Made by a program: the position numbers and the translations under genes | The notes under the pieces: model-generated | What the model was told of the DNA's origin: nothing | Database searches by the model: none | Seen by the model: the letters and a program-made list of their open reading frames with translations, nothing else | Part shown: positions 10,721 through 21,992 of the stretch, piece by piece | Layout: every line of letters begins with the position of its first letter | How positions within the stretch are numbered: position 1 is the stretch's first letter | Assembly: GCA_018105865.1 (NCBI GenBank) | Contig: CM030845.1 | Location: 13,081,390-13,145,389, forward strand | Origin: Metaphire vulgaris | Taxonomy: Eukaryota > Annelida > Clitellata > Crassiclitellata > Megascolecidae | DNA length: 64,000 nucleotides | Direction of reading: 5' to 3'

Positions 10721-13700
10721 GCGGGTTCCCTCGACTGATGGATCTTTCGCCTAGCTTTGCAGTCTTGAGCGGAGGAGGGACATATACAACAGTAGGCCCT
10801 AATCGAGTACTGGAACGAAGTTGTCGGCGCTCATCCGTCATCTGCGGGGTCCGTAGTACGTAGAGCGGAAATATATTCCGGACATATTATGCATAGCATA
10901 CGTGTATTTTCAGTCGAATCAAATATAGTAATTTTGCACTGTTTATTCTCAATTGGTCCAAAGACCGATGATTCAGAAACACCGTAGAGGATCCCCGCTT
11001 GGAAATTGTCAAATATCGAAGGAAAGATGGAAGAACACGACAGTTTGTTGATTGGGTGAATTTGTGTCCTTCCATTCGACTACGACTCTGTCCAACCATG
11101 CGCTGTGGACCAATTGCCAAACGAGAGCTCAAAACTAATGGTTCAATATTTCACGATCAGCGTCTCTAATGACTGACGTCGAGAGATGCAAGGGCATCAT
11201 CGTTGCCGTCCGCAGTAACTCATAATTTCTGCTCTGAGCGATGAGATTTGGCTGTTACGATGACGACGAAGATGAAGAGGATGACGACGACGACGACGAC
11301 GACAACAACTACCTCGGCATCGACAGCAACGATGTCGAGAAAGAGACCGAGACACGCCATGCATGCCACACGCTTTGGTTCAAGACGGTGTTCTAGTTGA
11401 CGCGAACGCATACCCAGTGAGACGCAGACCCAAAGATCTGACCTATATGCTATTAGCTGTGTCCTTAGTCACCGTCACGCCATCGATCAGTGACGCAGCC
11501 AAAATGGGGGTTTGGTGGTTAATTAACCCCCCTTGGCCGCCGAAAAAATATTTTTCATGAGTTTCCATGCATTTTTTATTTTTTTATGTGTCATTGGGGG
11601 TCAAACCCCCTTGGCTACAGACGGTAAAGGTTTAAGTAAGAGGCGAGTATCTGTTTTTGCTTGCGAGCTAAAAAAAGTAGAGGTGATAACGTTTTTTTGC
11701 TTGTGAAGATTTTTCCAAAGTTGGTCAGGGTCAAAACCAAAAAGCAACCCCCCCCCTCTCGAAAATCTTGGCTGCTCCACTGCCATCGACTGTAGCAGTT
11801 CCGAAGACAGTTGCCGAACGTACTTTATGTGTCCTCCGAGAGACGTATATTGACCGAACAGACTTACAGTAATAGCTTTTAAATATTAATTCGAAGACGA
11901 CGGTCGATTTACGTTGCCCAAGATAAGTCCAATTACTGCGAAGCGACATCTGACAACACATGAACCAAACGACTCAAGTCCGTTGAATTAAGAAACGAGT
12001 CCAGTGACACGTCAGTCACCTGGAATTACTCGATTACACAGAGTTAATGGGACGGTGAAATTGCATCAGGATCTTGGTGCGTGCCACATCAGCGTTAAAG
12101 TAGGCCTGTTGGATGCGTCTCGTTCATTTTGCCTGTACAAGACACTCTTGTTAGATTTTCGCCAACGCACAATTGTTTTTTAAGCATACTGATCATCGTC
12201 GCTACTACTTTCAACGTCGTCCTTAGCAGACTAGTGGATCATGGTCTTAGGGGCTGTCCATTAATTACGTCAACAATTTTTTTTACAATTTTTGACTCCT
12301 CACCCCTTTGTCAACAACTGTCACTTTCGGTGACCCCATAAAATTATGTCAAAAACTTTGACCCCTACAAGGAGCCGTCCATTAATTATGTCAAAATATG
12401 TTACGCAATTAATCCCATTAATTTTGTCAACAACTGTCAAACCTTCAGTGACCCCTAATGAAATTATGTCAAACGCTTTCAACCCCCCTACAAGATAAAA
12501 TATATTTTATACTACGAACGATAAAAGTCTGCGATTGAATTTTAAAAAACAAAATACGATCTGACGCAAGACTATGACTCCCTAGGTAAGAGTGCAAACG
12601 GTTAAGGATTAAAGTGGTGGTGGGCTGTTGACGGGCGAGCGAGTGTGTACCATGGAGGACCAATGCACCGATTATTAAATTTAAATTAATTTTTTATTCA
12701 TTAAGCTTATTGTAAAAAATGAAATTGTTGACGTCAATTTGTCTTGACCCCTTCTCTTGTCAACAAGTGCCAAATATTTTCAAACACCTCCCCTCTATTT
12801 TGTTGACGTAATTAATGGACAGCCCCTTATGCACGTCAAGAATTCTTAGTTGCAAATGTTTAGTTTACGAAAGATTTCTTCTCAGCAGACAGATATTACG
12901 CTGTTAGCAGAATTGAATTTTTCCGGAAAGGGAGAAAAAAGTTAGCAACTGGATTTTGCCGTAAGGACCCTTTTGACGAGCCTTCCATAAAATAAGCTTT
13001 TGGTCCGAGATTGGGAGCATCTGGAGGCAACAGAAGCACAGAACAAGGACTACCAGAAGGAACCCTATTTCCACTATAAAGTCCACCATTAATTGCCTGA
13101 GTAATTTATTAGCTTTAAAAAAGTGCAGCTTATCTGCAGCATTGAGAGTGTTCCGAAGAAGAAATGAATGAATGCCGGCTTCATTACTGAGAAATAATTG
13201 CAGGCCTCTAGATAGACGCAACTACAACCTGAATCCGTGTTCGTGATGCGAAATTTCGAGGATTCGCAAAAGCCACAGTTCAACTATTTCGGAATCATGT
13301 AAAGAAAAAAACCTAAGACGCAGGCTAACGACGAAAATGGCTAAACGTCGTTTGTAATGCTCAGATCCTATTGAAACTATTCAGGCGACGACCAGTTCTT
13401 CGCTGTTTGGAACATTTGCAAAGTACCGCAAGTCAATAAATCAGTCACAATTGGCAAACACTTCACAAACTTTCCGAAAACAAATTAAAACTATTCTTTT
13501 CAAGAAATCTTATGCGGAATCCTTACCACAGGCCTGCATTCAACCCGCAGCAAATCTTGTTATCATCATCCTCCATAAACTTGCTTGGCTGCGACTGCCT
13601 ACCTGGATCTAAAACCTTGACCACCACGGACTACGAATTACGGACTATGGATTTCACCCGGATTGGGCGCTCGTGAATAAGCTGGTGCATTGCGCCAAGC

Positions 13701-15961
13701 TTTCTGGCAGCGCTATAGAAATTTCGTCTTTTACTTGCTCCATGGCATTAGCCTTGGGGTTGGTACTTCTGGTTTGAACCAGGGTGCGATTTGTGACCTG
13801 GAGCAGTGGGGGGATATGTCGAGCTTGGGGGATGTAGTTGTTGGGGAAGTGTAGCAGTGGGGGGATGTAGTGGTGGGGGGTGTAGCAGTAGGAGGGATGC
13901 AGTTGGGCAGTGGGGGGAGAATCCCCTTCCCCCTACAAATCGCGCCCTGGTTAGAACCTTGCATTATGAATGAACACGCCCTAATGTTTTCCTTTTCGTC
14001 TCAAATTCCACATCCTAGAACTTGGCATACAGAGTCTGCGATCAATAATTGCCGACTAATTTCCACATTCTAGGCGGAGAGGATTTGCACGGGAGAATGA
14101 TTAATCGTCTATTCGGCGTTAGAGCGCACACATCTCAGATCTATTTATCAAACAGAAGAAGCGTATATTTAGACGGCGCCTGGGTGTCTGAAGACAACGA
14201 ATTACATAAGCGAGACTGCAGAAAGACTCTGAATCATGCTTGAACTCTATTAAGTTGCTCTTTTCAATTAATTGGTGGCGTTTTTCCTATTAAAGTGACA
14301 TTAAAGATAAAGGTAGACCCGTACACGAACGAGCGTATAGGGTTTCCGGCGCTGATCTCCGGTTCTAGGCAAGCAGCGACTCAGGTGGCTTAGGCCATTC
14401 ATCTAGCGTAGGTTGCCAATAATTTCTCTAGACCTGCGTTTTACCTTCGCAACTTAGCGCTGCTACCAATTTATCGACGCTTAAGCGATGAGCGGCTTGG
14501 TTGGCCGCCGGCACCACGATTAGATCCTGGGATGGTCACCCAGCCTGGTCCATCCAAGTACTAACCGCGCTCAACGTTGCTTAACTTCGGAGCCAAAGCT
14601 AATAACTGCTGCCTTCGTTTTGTTAATTAGGCCCGTTTATTGCATTTAATGATTTTGATCGCTTTTACTCATAAACAAATCAGAGCGGCGTCTTATAGCA
14701 ATGGGGTTTTTTGTACTATTTAGGCCTAATATTACCGATAACGAAGACAACTTTTGTTGTACACATTATTAACCGATGATCGCCGTATATATTGCAGACT
14801 GTGTTTAGTGAGTATGAACGTGTTTGTAGGTCATTCTAATGTTGGTCATGCTGTTGACGGTGTTTACCATCTGCTGGTTACCGTTTCATGTGGCTATCAT
14901 GTACGCTGAATACAGACAAGATAAAGACCAAGTGGTGAGTCGTCTTGTACAATGGATCTCTATTTCAACTGTCATCATCACTGCTGCTGCTGTGAATCAG
15001 TGACGACGCTGACAAAATAGCCACTAGGCATCGTCTGACGTCTAAAATTAAAATGCTGTAGGGTGTGTGTGTGTGTGGGGAATATTTCGATTTGATTCCC
15101 CGTCACTTTTGGCAGTTATTTCCTTCTGTATAGGGCCTACACAAACGGTGAAATCTGAGTAGTTTGCAAAAGATCTAGAGAAACTTTCATCGAAAAGCAT
15201 AATAGTGTGAATAATGTGCTGATCGCATAATGCAGATCCATCGGACGAGGCATTGTTCATACTTTCGTTCCCACAGGACGGCGTCTTTTCCTATTCAAAG
15301 CGGCGTGCGTCTTCACGCACGGCAAACATTCACGAAGGCAACGTGCCTACTTAATTATTATTCCCTGAACGCTGCTAATGGATTTGACGAAGAATTCTAA
15401 ATCGGGACTTTTTATTCCTCGGACGAGGCGATACTTAGGCCTTAGGGGCCATCCACAAATGACGTAACGCACTTAGGGGGTTTCAAACATTTGTGACGAT
15501 GTGTGACGACGGGGGGGCGGGGTCCAGAAATGCGACGTCACATAATACTAAATATTTTTGTTAATACCGCGATGCTATGTTATTGGACTGAAACTCAAGC
15601 GATTTCAAATTGCTTCCAGTTTTTGCCTACGTGGGCTGTAGCAAATAGTAATCAGTGGAGTATTTGAGTCTGGCCAATGGGGAGGGGATGAGAGGAACAC
15701 TCTAAAGCCCCACGCAAATTCTAAGCTTACACTTACTTATTCAGATATCTGAGTCTACTAGAAATCTTGGCGTTATCTTCGACTCCAGTCTTTCGTTTGA
15801 CAAGAACATCAATGTTGTAATAAGCAGGTCTTCTCATTATCATATTCGTGACATAAGCAGCAGCAGCAGCAGCAGAATCAAGCGCTTCGTTATAATATAG
15901 TCTACTAATTCCTCTAGAGAGTCTAGCGAACGCTCTAGTATCCAGTCGCCTGGACTACTGC

Positions 15962-16049
<88 letters not shown>

Positions 16050-16926
16050 GCAGGTATCTCCAAATCCTCTCTTCAACGTCTTCAAATAATACACAACTCT
16101 CTAGCACGAGCCATGACGAAGACTCCGAAATATGATCACAGTCACTCCTCCTCTCTACTCAAATCGTTTCGTTGGCTACCGAGTCATGCAAGCAACGAAT
16201 TGTCTTTAAAATCTGCTTAATTAATGATCTACCAGGCGCTGCGTTCAAACTAATCATCATGCCTCTGGTCCTTGCTAATTACTGTACAGTACACTGTGTC
16301 CAGGCTCATATAGACACACTCAACCTGATCCACAATTGCACTAACTCTGCGGAAACCGCACGCTCGCACTACTTCTCTAGGCCTACTGCACAATTGCAAA
16401 TTGTTCAAGCAGAGTGTGGACCCAAGAAAGAAAAATTTGTCATTTGAAACTGAAACTGTTTTCAACTTGACTGCATTAATTGTCATTTGTAATTTGACAA
16501 TTCGTAACCATCGTCATTCCTGATCTAATTAAGCTGCTAATTAGCTTAATTAGATCAAAATGATCTAATTCTAGTTAATTATATATTTCATGTACCTAAT
16601 TCTAATTCGAATTAATTAGCTGAAAGGACTAGCTATTTCTAATCCTAATTAATTAGCAAAATCGCCAATTAAAAACAACACTGCCACCTGTTCTGGATGA
16701 ATCTGCCAGAACCAAGCAAATTGAAGATGATTTTAATTATTGGATTAATAAAGTGATTGTCTTATTTTTGCTGAATACTTAAGCTTCGGATAAATGTCTT
16801 TGTATTTATTTTTAGCTGCCCGATTGGTATCACAACTTTTACTTTTTTGCCAACTTCATGGCATTTTCAAACAGTGCTTTCAATCCCATCATATATACCG
16901 GATTCAATGAAAACTTTCGACGTGGT
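9719..16926 (+). CDS. Rhodopsin-family peptide GPCR (partial; TM3-TM7)
   Basis: Three exons in one phase are visible: 9719-10198, 14830-14934 and 16816-16926. Exon A follows an acceptor (aaatgcag) and encodes TM3 with CDRF in place of DRY, TM4, an ECL2 containing VWCDDTWPN, TM5 and LWSSKIPGD. Exon B encodes TM6 with FTICWLPFH. Exon C encodes TM7 with NPIIY and helix 8 GFNENFRRG. All joins are phase 0 (AAG|GTAAAG, GTG|GTGAGT). The LW-S-IPGD loop and FTICWLPFH resemble tachykinin/orexin/NPFF/SIFamide-type receptors; the ligand class cannot be fixed. It would signal at the plasma membrane through G proteins. TM1-TM2 exons were not found upstream in the window. A stop follows FRRG directly, but GTTAAT there could be a donor giving FRRG|F, so a C-tail exon may exist. 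Introns hold L2, Harbinger, hAT and 5S-SINE insertions. Confidence 0.85.
10464..10501. repeat. Pentanucleotide (TATTC)n
   Basis: About seven tandem TATTC units in the first visible GPCR intron. Confidence 0.8.
10563..10841 (-). mobile_element. L2/CR1-like LINE fragment (ORF2 C-terminus)
   Basis: The minus-strand frame contains RQLRSSTRLGPTVVYVPPP at its start and TSYEVFSKNLKTHLFSLSYA at its end, the pattern of the extreme C-terminus of L2/CR1-type ORF2 (RSL-RSS ... LWNSLP ... SFK--LKTHLF). Where the family normally has LWNSLP the copy has a long Ser-Leu run, because a (CT)n tract (10647-10718) has expanded inside the coding sequence. 5'-truncated; inserted in the GPCR intron. Confidence 0.75.
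11488..11782. mobile_element. hAT-type MITE, CAGTGGCGTAGCC family
   Basis: Ends are CAGTGACGCAGCC and GGCTGCTCCACTG. Flanking octamers ccatcgat (11480-11487) and ccatcgac (11783-11790) match at seven of eight positions. It is in opposite orientation to the 5740 copy (TTTTTCCAAAGTTGGTCAGG on the plus strand) and carries TTTTTTTGCTTGTGAAG. It lies within the GPCR intron. Confidence 0.83.
12250..12826. mobile_element. Harbinger-like MITE
   Basis: Long near-perfect terminal inverted repeats: GGGGCTGTCCATTAATTACG at the left and CGTAATTAATGGACAGCCCC at the right, flanked on both sides by TTA (12247-12249 and 12827-12829), the target preferred by PIF/Harbinger elements. A second partial copy of the same terminus (GGAGCCGTCCATTAATTATG) lies inside near 12370, suggesting self-insertion or internal duplication. 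No transposase frame. Confidence 0.8.
12830..13771. other. Intronic sequence, no feature recognised
   Basis: Part of the first visible GPCR intron. The small frames here (for example 12904-13221 minus) show no recognisable domain. Confidence 0.35.
13780..13949. mobile_element. Short hAT-type MITE, CAGGGTGCGATTTGT family
   Basis: Ends are CAGGGTGCGATTTGT and ACAAATCGCGCCCTG. Flanking octamers gtttgaac (13772-13779) and gttagaac (13950-13957) differ at one base. The interior is a run of GGGGGGATGTAG-type units. A second copy in opposite orientation is at 18491-18663. Confidence 0.85.
14305..14600 (-). mobile_element. 5S rRNA-derived SINE
   Basis: The minus strand from 14600 reads CCGAAGTTAAGCAACGTTGA, then GCGGTTAGTACTTGGATGG, then GGTGACCATCCCAGGA, an order of motifs that is characteristic of the 3' two thirds of metazoan 5S rRNA. 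A 9-bp insertion interrupts it after GGATGG, so it cannot be a working 5S gene. The body continues to GGGTCTACCTTTATCTTT near 14305, which is matched by the tail of the second copy at 44738-44850 (GGGACTACCTTTACTTT). A 5S head on a dispersed body is the SINE3-type arrangement. Confidence 0.75.
15061..15560. other. Intronic sequence with a Harbinger-like end
   Basis: Contains TTAGGGGCCATCCACAAATGACG from 15443, a terminus related to the element at 20676-21030, followed by TGTGACGACGGGGGGG. The opposite terminus was not found, so only half an element is suggested. Confidence 0.4.
15722..16447 (+). mobile_element. L2/CR1-like LINE fragment (RT C-terminal part)
   Basis: Several frames together show the L2/CR1 RT C-terminal signature: ESTRNLGVIFDSSLSFDKN (about 15740-15800), LESLANALVSSRLDYCNSL (15914-15970), SKSSLQRLQIIHNSLARAM (about 16055-16115), LLKSFRWLP and KQRIVFKICL (about 16155-16215). 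Frameshifts separate the blocks, so it is dead. A (CT)n tract (15964-16043) expands from the codons for CNSL in the middle of the gene. It lies in the last visible GPCR intron. Confidence 0.8.
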
Positions 16927-17088
16927 TAATATTTCTTACATTCGCTTTAAATATGTATTCTGATTGAAATTAGATAGGCCTACGTATCTAAACAAGCCGT
17001 TGTAGAAATGTACTTAAATAACATTACTGTTTGCAATGTTATTTTGAATCGCTCGCTATCGTTTAGTTGTGACAAAGTTCCTTATGGT

Positions 17089-17277
17089 CAGTGGCGCAGC
17101 CAGGAGCTTTCCGAAGGGGGAGGGTTATGGTCCCATGTTCCCAACTTCGAAAAATTCCGACAACCAAAAAGGGTTATCGTCATTACATGATTTCGTTAAC
17201 AACAGTACACACACAAAAACCCTGACAAGCAAAAAATAAGTCGGCAGCTATTATTATGCTGTCAATATTTTAAATAA

Positions 17278-17333
<56 letters not shown>

Positions 17334-17482
17334 ATGTATATGAGCGCGTACACTATTATAGCGATCGCAATAAAAAAGGTATTTTTGGTCGCCAAGGAGG
17401 ATTTAATCCCAAAAACTCTCCCTTCCCTATACCGCGAACAGCCAAGGGGGTTTAACCACAACTCCCCTTGGCTACGTCACTG
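17089..17482. mobile_element. hAT-type MITE with internal (TA)n
   Basis: Ends are CAGTGGCGCAGCCAGGAG and CTTGGCTACGTCACTG. Flanking octamers cttatggt (17081-17088) and cttagggt (17483-17490) differ at one base. The interior has CCCTGACAAGCAAAAAATA and a (TA)n run at about 17281-17330. It lies just downstream of the last visible GPCR exon. Confidence 0.85.
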
Positions 17483-17490
17483 CTTAGGGT

Positions 17491-18482
17491 CGCTAAATGA
17501 TAATTATTAGAAATATCTAATATCTGTATCATTTAACGGCCACATGATATATCAAGATATAGGCTTTTTTATAGCCAATGCGACTAAACACTTATATGAC
17601 AGATAGGCTTATGTCTGTACATGTGATGATTTTAAATGTATTTCTTATCGTGTTGTTGTTGTTGTTCTTAGAGTTTCGAAGCGTTCTTCGCTGCCCCAAA
17701 GACAAGCATCGACAGATGACTTCAGTCGGTCTTCGACAGAATTTGTCTTGTCACAGTTTCACGTTGGTCACTAAGGCATGATGTCCCAGCTGACTCATAG
17801 GCATATCTCATGATATCTGAAACTCACCCGACTCTGCATAGACTATACGAGTTAAGACTCGAATGTAAAGACTCTCCTACTTAAAGAACTATACAAAACA
17901 GACCTACGTGATAACGAGCTGCATCATCTGCCTGCCTACTAGCACATGCACATGCATCAGTAAAATAACTAACATTAAAATAACGGAATAGTTAAAATTC
18001 TCGGGGAATTTCCCACACGAAATTGAAAACCTGACAATAGAAAAGAGACGTTAGTTGAGACATGCGCTGCTGCGCAATGTCATTTGGTTTAAGGTTGGAT
18101 GCGAATGATGCTCTCCATATGCGAGTTCTAATAGAGTAATAGTTCGGAATGATTTCAGTGGCAAGAGGATTTGCGGTCTGAACTACGGCCGAGTATGTTG
18201 ATGGCAAGCGCTTTATAGAATGAAACTGGCAAAATCACGTGTCGTCAATAGAATTAAATGTCGTCGTTTTAATTACAGTGCAGTATTGACTGTGATTAAA
18301 TAAAATATTGTGATGTTGTACCATATGCTACAAAGGTTAATCTAAAAACAAGAATTTTGTAGAACAGCCACAATGCAGAAAGAATTAGAAATGGCAAAAT
18401 TAAAAAATTAAAACGTAAATAACGACAAACCGAAACGATCAAACAACCTTGCCTTGATGCTCCTGTTAATTTATAAAGTGTC
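17491..18482. other. Intergenic, nothing recognised
   Basis: AT-rich sequence without a convincing exon or transposon end. If the receptor has a C-tail exon it could lie here or beyond, but I cannot identify one. Confidence 0.35.
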
Positions 18483-18490
18483 CCTAGTTC

Positions 18491-18663
18491 CATGGCGCGA
18501 CTTGTAGGGGGAAGAGGAATCTCCCCCCACTGTCCAGCTACATATCCCCTACTGCTACATCCCCCACAGCTACGTCCCCCCACTGCTACATTTCCCCAAC
18601 AACTACATCCCAAAAGCTCGACATGTCCCCCTCCGATTGCTCCAGGTCACAAATCGCACCCTG
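18491..18663. mobile_element. Short hAT-type MITE, CAGGGTGCGATTTGT family
   Basis: Inverted relative to the 13780 copy: begins CATGGCGCGACTTGTAGGGG and ends ACAAATCGCACCCTG. Flanking octamers cctagttc (18483-18490) and cccagttc (18664-18671) differ at one base. The interior consists of CTACATCCCCC-type units. Confidence 0.82.
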
Positions 18664-18817
18664 CCCAGTTCCCTCAGCTGCGGAAGCTGTAGGCCTACTT
18701 TTCGCTGTCAGAGGATGAATAACTTGATAATGTATATTTCTTCTCTGTTCTGATATCGGTGGCGTGTGTCTAAGAGTGTTGGATTTTCGGGGCCAAAGCA
18801 AATTTGGATGTCTCCGC

Positions 18818-19004
18818 CAGTTGCGGCTCTAGGATTTGGCAAGTGGGGGGTCGTTGGGGGGCAACTTCTAATCATGGGGGTCAACCATTTGTTGTTTAAT
18901 GTATGTAGCATTAAGTATAGGGTCCCAACTGGGAGGCACTGGGGGGCCAGGCTCTCAATAGGGGGGGCACGGGCCCCCTGGCCCCCCTGGTGGAGCCGCC
19001 ACTG
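18818..19004. mobile_element. hAT-type MITE, CAGTGGCGGCTCT family
   Basis: Begins CAGTTGCGGCTCTAGGATTT and ends GGTGGAGCCGCCACTG. The octamer gtctccgc is duplicated exactly at 18810-18817 and 19005-19012. By eye the interior is nearly identical to the copy at 36639-36829 (TTTGTTGTTTAATGTATG, then TAGGGTCCCAACTGG), so this family was active recently. Confidence 0.92.
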
Positions 19005-19027
19005 GTCTCCGCTAGTTCTGTGATAGA

Positions 19028-19203
19028 CAGTGGCGTAGCCAGCTTATGCAAAGTGGGGTTGTTAACTGGAGGCACTATGCAACTGAACACTGAAGCCATG
19101 GCCGACCCCCCGACCCCACTACACCTCCTTCAGCCAAAAGTCAACGAATTTACATAATGGGGTTGTTTGAACTTCCCCAAACAACCCCGTGGCTACGTTA
19201 CTG
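19028..19203. mobile_element. hAT-type MITE, CAGTGGCGTAGCC family
   Basis: Begins CAGTGGCGTAGCCAGC and ends GTGGCTACGTTACTG. The octamer gtgataga is duplicated exactly at 19020-19027 and 19204-19211. Only seven bases separate it from the duplication of the preceding element. Confidence 0.9.
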
Positions 19204-19315
19204 GTGATAGATGCTAACGAGCAAAAAAGTCGCCGAGTAAATTCGGATGCCCCATCTGTTGGATGCCCTGGGTCACCGCCCCACTATGCACGCTACTGTC
19301 TGGTATTCCGGTAAT

Positions 19316-19645
19316 CAATGGCGCTTCCAAGAATTCTTGGTGGGATGGGGGGAGGGATGCAATGAATTTTCAGGAAAATTGGTGTGGGGGAATACAATGA
19401 AAGTTCGAAAAAGATTGACAAACAAAAATGATCATTGGCAGTGTTTTTAGTTTTGGCTAGTAATTAATGAAATAATGAAATAAACCTTGCCGAAAAAGGC
19501 TGACAAGCAATAAAAGGTCATCAGCTCTGTTTTGCACACAGGATAGCGGCTCGGACACAGTATAATCCCTGAAAACGCTGACAAGCAAAAAAGAGGCTCG
19601 GTGGGGGTTGCATCCCCAATCATCCCCAACGTTGAACCGCTCCTG
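19316..19645. mobile_element. hAT-type MITE, CAGTGGCGTTTCC family
   Basis: Begins CAATGGCGCTTCCAAGAATT and ends GTTGAACCGCTCCTG. Flanking octamers ccggtaat (19308-19315) and ccagtaat (19646-19653) differ at one base. It contains two TGACAAGCAA-type motifs (19501 and 19579). Confidence 0.83.
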
Positions 19646-19653
19646 CCAGTAAT

Positions 19654-20672
19654 TCCTCGATCGACTTTCTACTGTACTTGTGTTATCGCGGTTCCTTGAG
19701 CTTCGATGTAACGGGACTGTACTGTAGGCTTAAATATTTGACTTTGGTCGACGGCCACGGGAAATCATTATATAGTCGTCGACTCTTCCACCCTAATCTT
19801 TGCCGCCGGGATCACAGAGAACTGTTTCATTAGTCCCTCGAGGGGTATTCTCCTGACCGCTGGATACATAGGCGTAAACATCTAGGCCTACCAGGCCGCT
19901 GGGTCGCGCTCCCTTCCCGCCTTGAAAGGGTAGGCTAGGTAATTGAAAAGGCAATAAGGTTGGGTTCCCCTCCCCCAACTTTTTCAGCCGAATTTTCCCC
20001 TATAGCTGAATAAACAGGCCAGCAAATAATCAAAGCCGGTGGAGGGGGTTTGCTCTCTACCCCTATAGACTTCCGCTCTTGGAGACTTTAATTACTGTAA
20101 TTACTGTAATTACTGTACTTTGTCCATAAGGTCAATCAGTCTGCTTGGTCGGTCTCGTCAATTGCCACTGATAAACAGAAACATTGAGATTTTAGAGAGT
20201 TTCATAATTTAAAGTATGTATTGGTTTATACTTTTTCATTGGATTTGTTACTGTAGTGATCGACCTTATTGTTTTAAACATTGGTTGACGTAGATCTTAT
20301 TATTTTGACATGAAATAGAAATTTTATACGGTATAATAGCCGGACATACACATTTGCTCAAAACGAAATTTTGGCTTTATATGATCCAGAATTGGATATA
20401 GACTATCAAAACTCGGATATATCTAAGTATTTATCACGGTCCCTTGAGTTTCGATATAACGGGGTTCTACTGTATATAGCTTCACAGACTTTATTGCTAA
20501 CGGCCAAACTTGAGGCAATTCTTGTGGATGCTAACATTTCAGTGATTATATGTGAGAGAGTCACACAGCTATTGGACACTAGGGATAGTAGGAAGTCTAG
20601 GGTGGTGCACTTTTTCAATTCTCCAAAGCACTAGTTATCAAAAGTTGTGTAGGCTTACGGCACTATATAACT
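19654..20672. other. Intergenic with pogo/Tigger-like end fragments
   Basis: No gene is recognised. TTTCGATATAACGGGGTTCT followed by ACTGTA at about 20449-20473, and a diverged version near 19698-19727, resemble pogo/Tigger-type termini (CAGTARAACC...TATAACG). No complete element could be delimited. The frame 20371-20634 shows no domain. Confidence 0.4.
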
Positions 20673-20675
20673 TAA

Positions 20676-21030
20676 GGGGTCGTCCATAAATGGCGTAACG
20701 CGATTTTTGCACTTTTTAGCCCCCCCTCCCCCTACGTAACGCGACGTAACAAAAAGTCAGACCCTCTAAAGTATGACGTAGCAATGGTCCACTTTTCGTC
20801 TTCATCCTTCTATTTTTTCCCTCTCCAAACATAGGCCTACTGACAAGCAAAAAAGGTAATCCTTGTATTTTCCCCTCTCCAAATACCCTGACAAGCAAAA
20901 AAGAAAAAAGGTTGTCACTTAAAAATTTTGTGTTGCGTTACGTCACATTTACGGAACCCCCCCTCGTCACACTTCGTAACAAATGTTCGGACTCTCCCCT
21001 AGGCGCGTTACGTCATTTGTGGACGAGCCC
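20676..21030. mobile_element. Harbinger-like MITE
   Basis: Left end GGGGTCGTCCATAAATGGCG (then TAACGC), right end GCGTTACGTCATTTGTGGAC (then GAGCCC), flanked by TAA on both sides (20673-20675 and 21031-21033). The interior carries two copies of TGACAAGCAAAAAAG, the same motif as in the hAT-type elements. Non-coding. Confidence 0.8.
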
Positions 21031-21992
21031 TAAATGCAAAATATGACCTTCGAGACTAATTCTATTTTGAATTTGGTGCGCCATCGGCAGATGCCTTGGG
21101 CATTATGATAGTGGCGCCATAGAAGTTGATTGATTGATTGATTAATATCTTCTGCCTCCTACCAGAGCTTTTGTGACGTCAGTAGTATGCTTTTTGCCTA
21201 TGTTGACAGTTGTAATATCGCTAAATTTATTCCGTATGTTATATTATTCTGCACTCTACGAGTTTCAGTTATTAAGTTATGAATGTACTGCAAATTGTAA
21301 GTTATGAATGTACTGCAAATTGGTATTTATTGTGTTAGATGTATTTGAGCTTTAAAACATTTCTAAACTGTGTCATTTATCGATTTTTAGGCAATACACT
21401 GCGTCATCTTGCTAATATGGCAGAATAATGTAAAAAGCTTCCACGAAATCCAGGACATTGATTGGTCACATTGCCCTATCTTTGGTCTGCCAAAGAGAAT
21501 GGCTTTGAATACGGTGCCTACTGTTGAAGACTTGCTTATGGAGTAGGCTACACAGAGGCGTAGCAATTAGGGGCGGGGGCAGGAGGGTACTGTGTACACA
21601 TGTCCCCGGGTGCAGAGGTGGGCGTCAAAATCTATCTGGTTTACGGGAGCAAAAAAGCAAAAAGAAGTCTAAATATATATTTTTTGCATGTCGTGGAGTT
21701 GAGGGGGGGGGCACCGTGAGCACGAGCGCCGGATACCGCAGTACGAACCTATTCGGAAGGGATGTGATGAATAACCTTTTTTGCTTGTCACTTGTCAGGT
21801 TTTTGAAATGAAAAGAAGAAAGACGATAATGATGTTTTTACTTGTCAGACTTTTCTTGAACTGACTTGAAGTTGAAAAGCAATGACTTTTTCCTTGTAAA
21901 GGTTTCTGTGAACTCCAGGGGGCGCCGTCAGAATGCTTTGTCCCCGGGCGAGGGACACCCTATAGCTATGCCCCTGGGAGTACCAAAAGTTT

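Noticed and set aside
14503..14600. Functional 5S rRNA gene
   Set aside because: The 5S-like segment lacks the 5' third, has a 9-bp insertion after TTGGATGG and continues into SINE body, so a 5S-derived SINE fits better.
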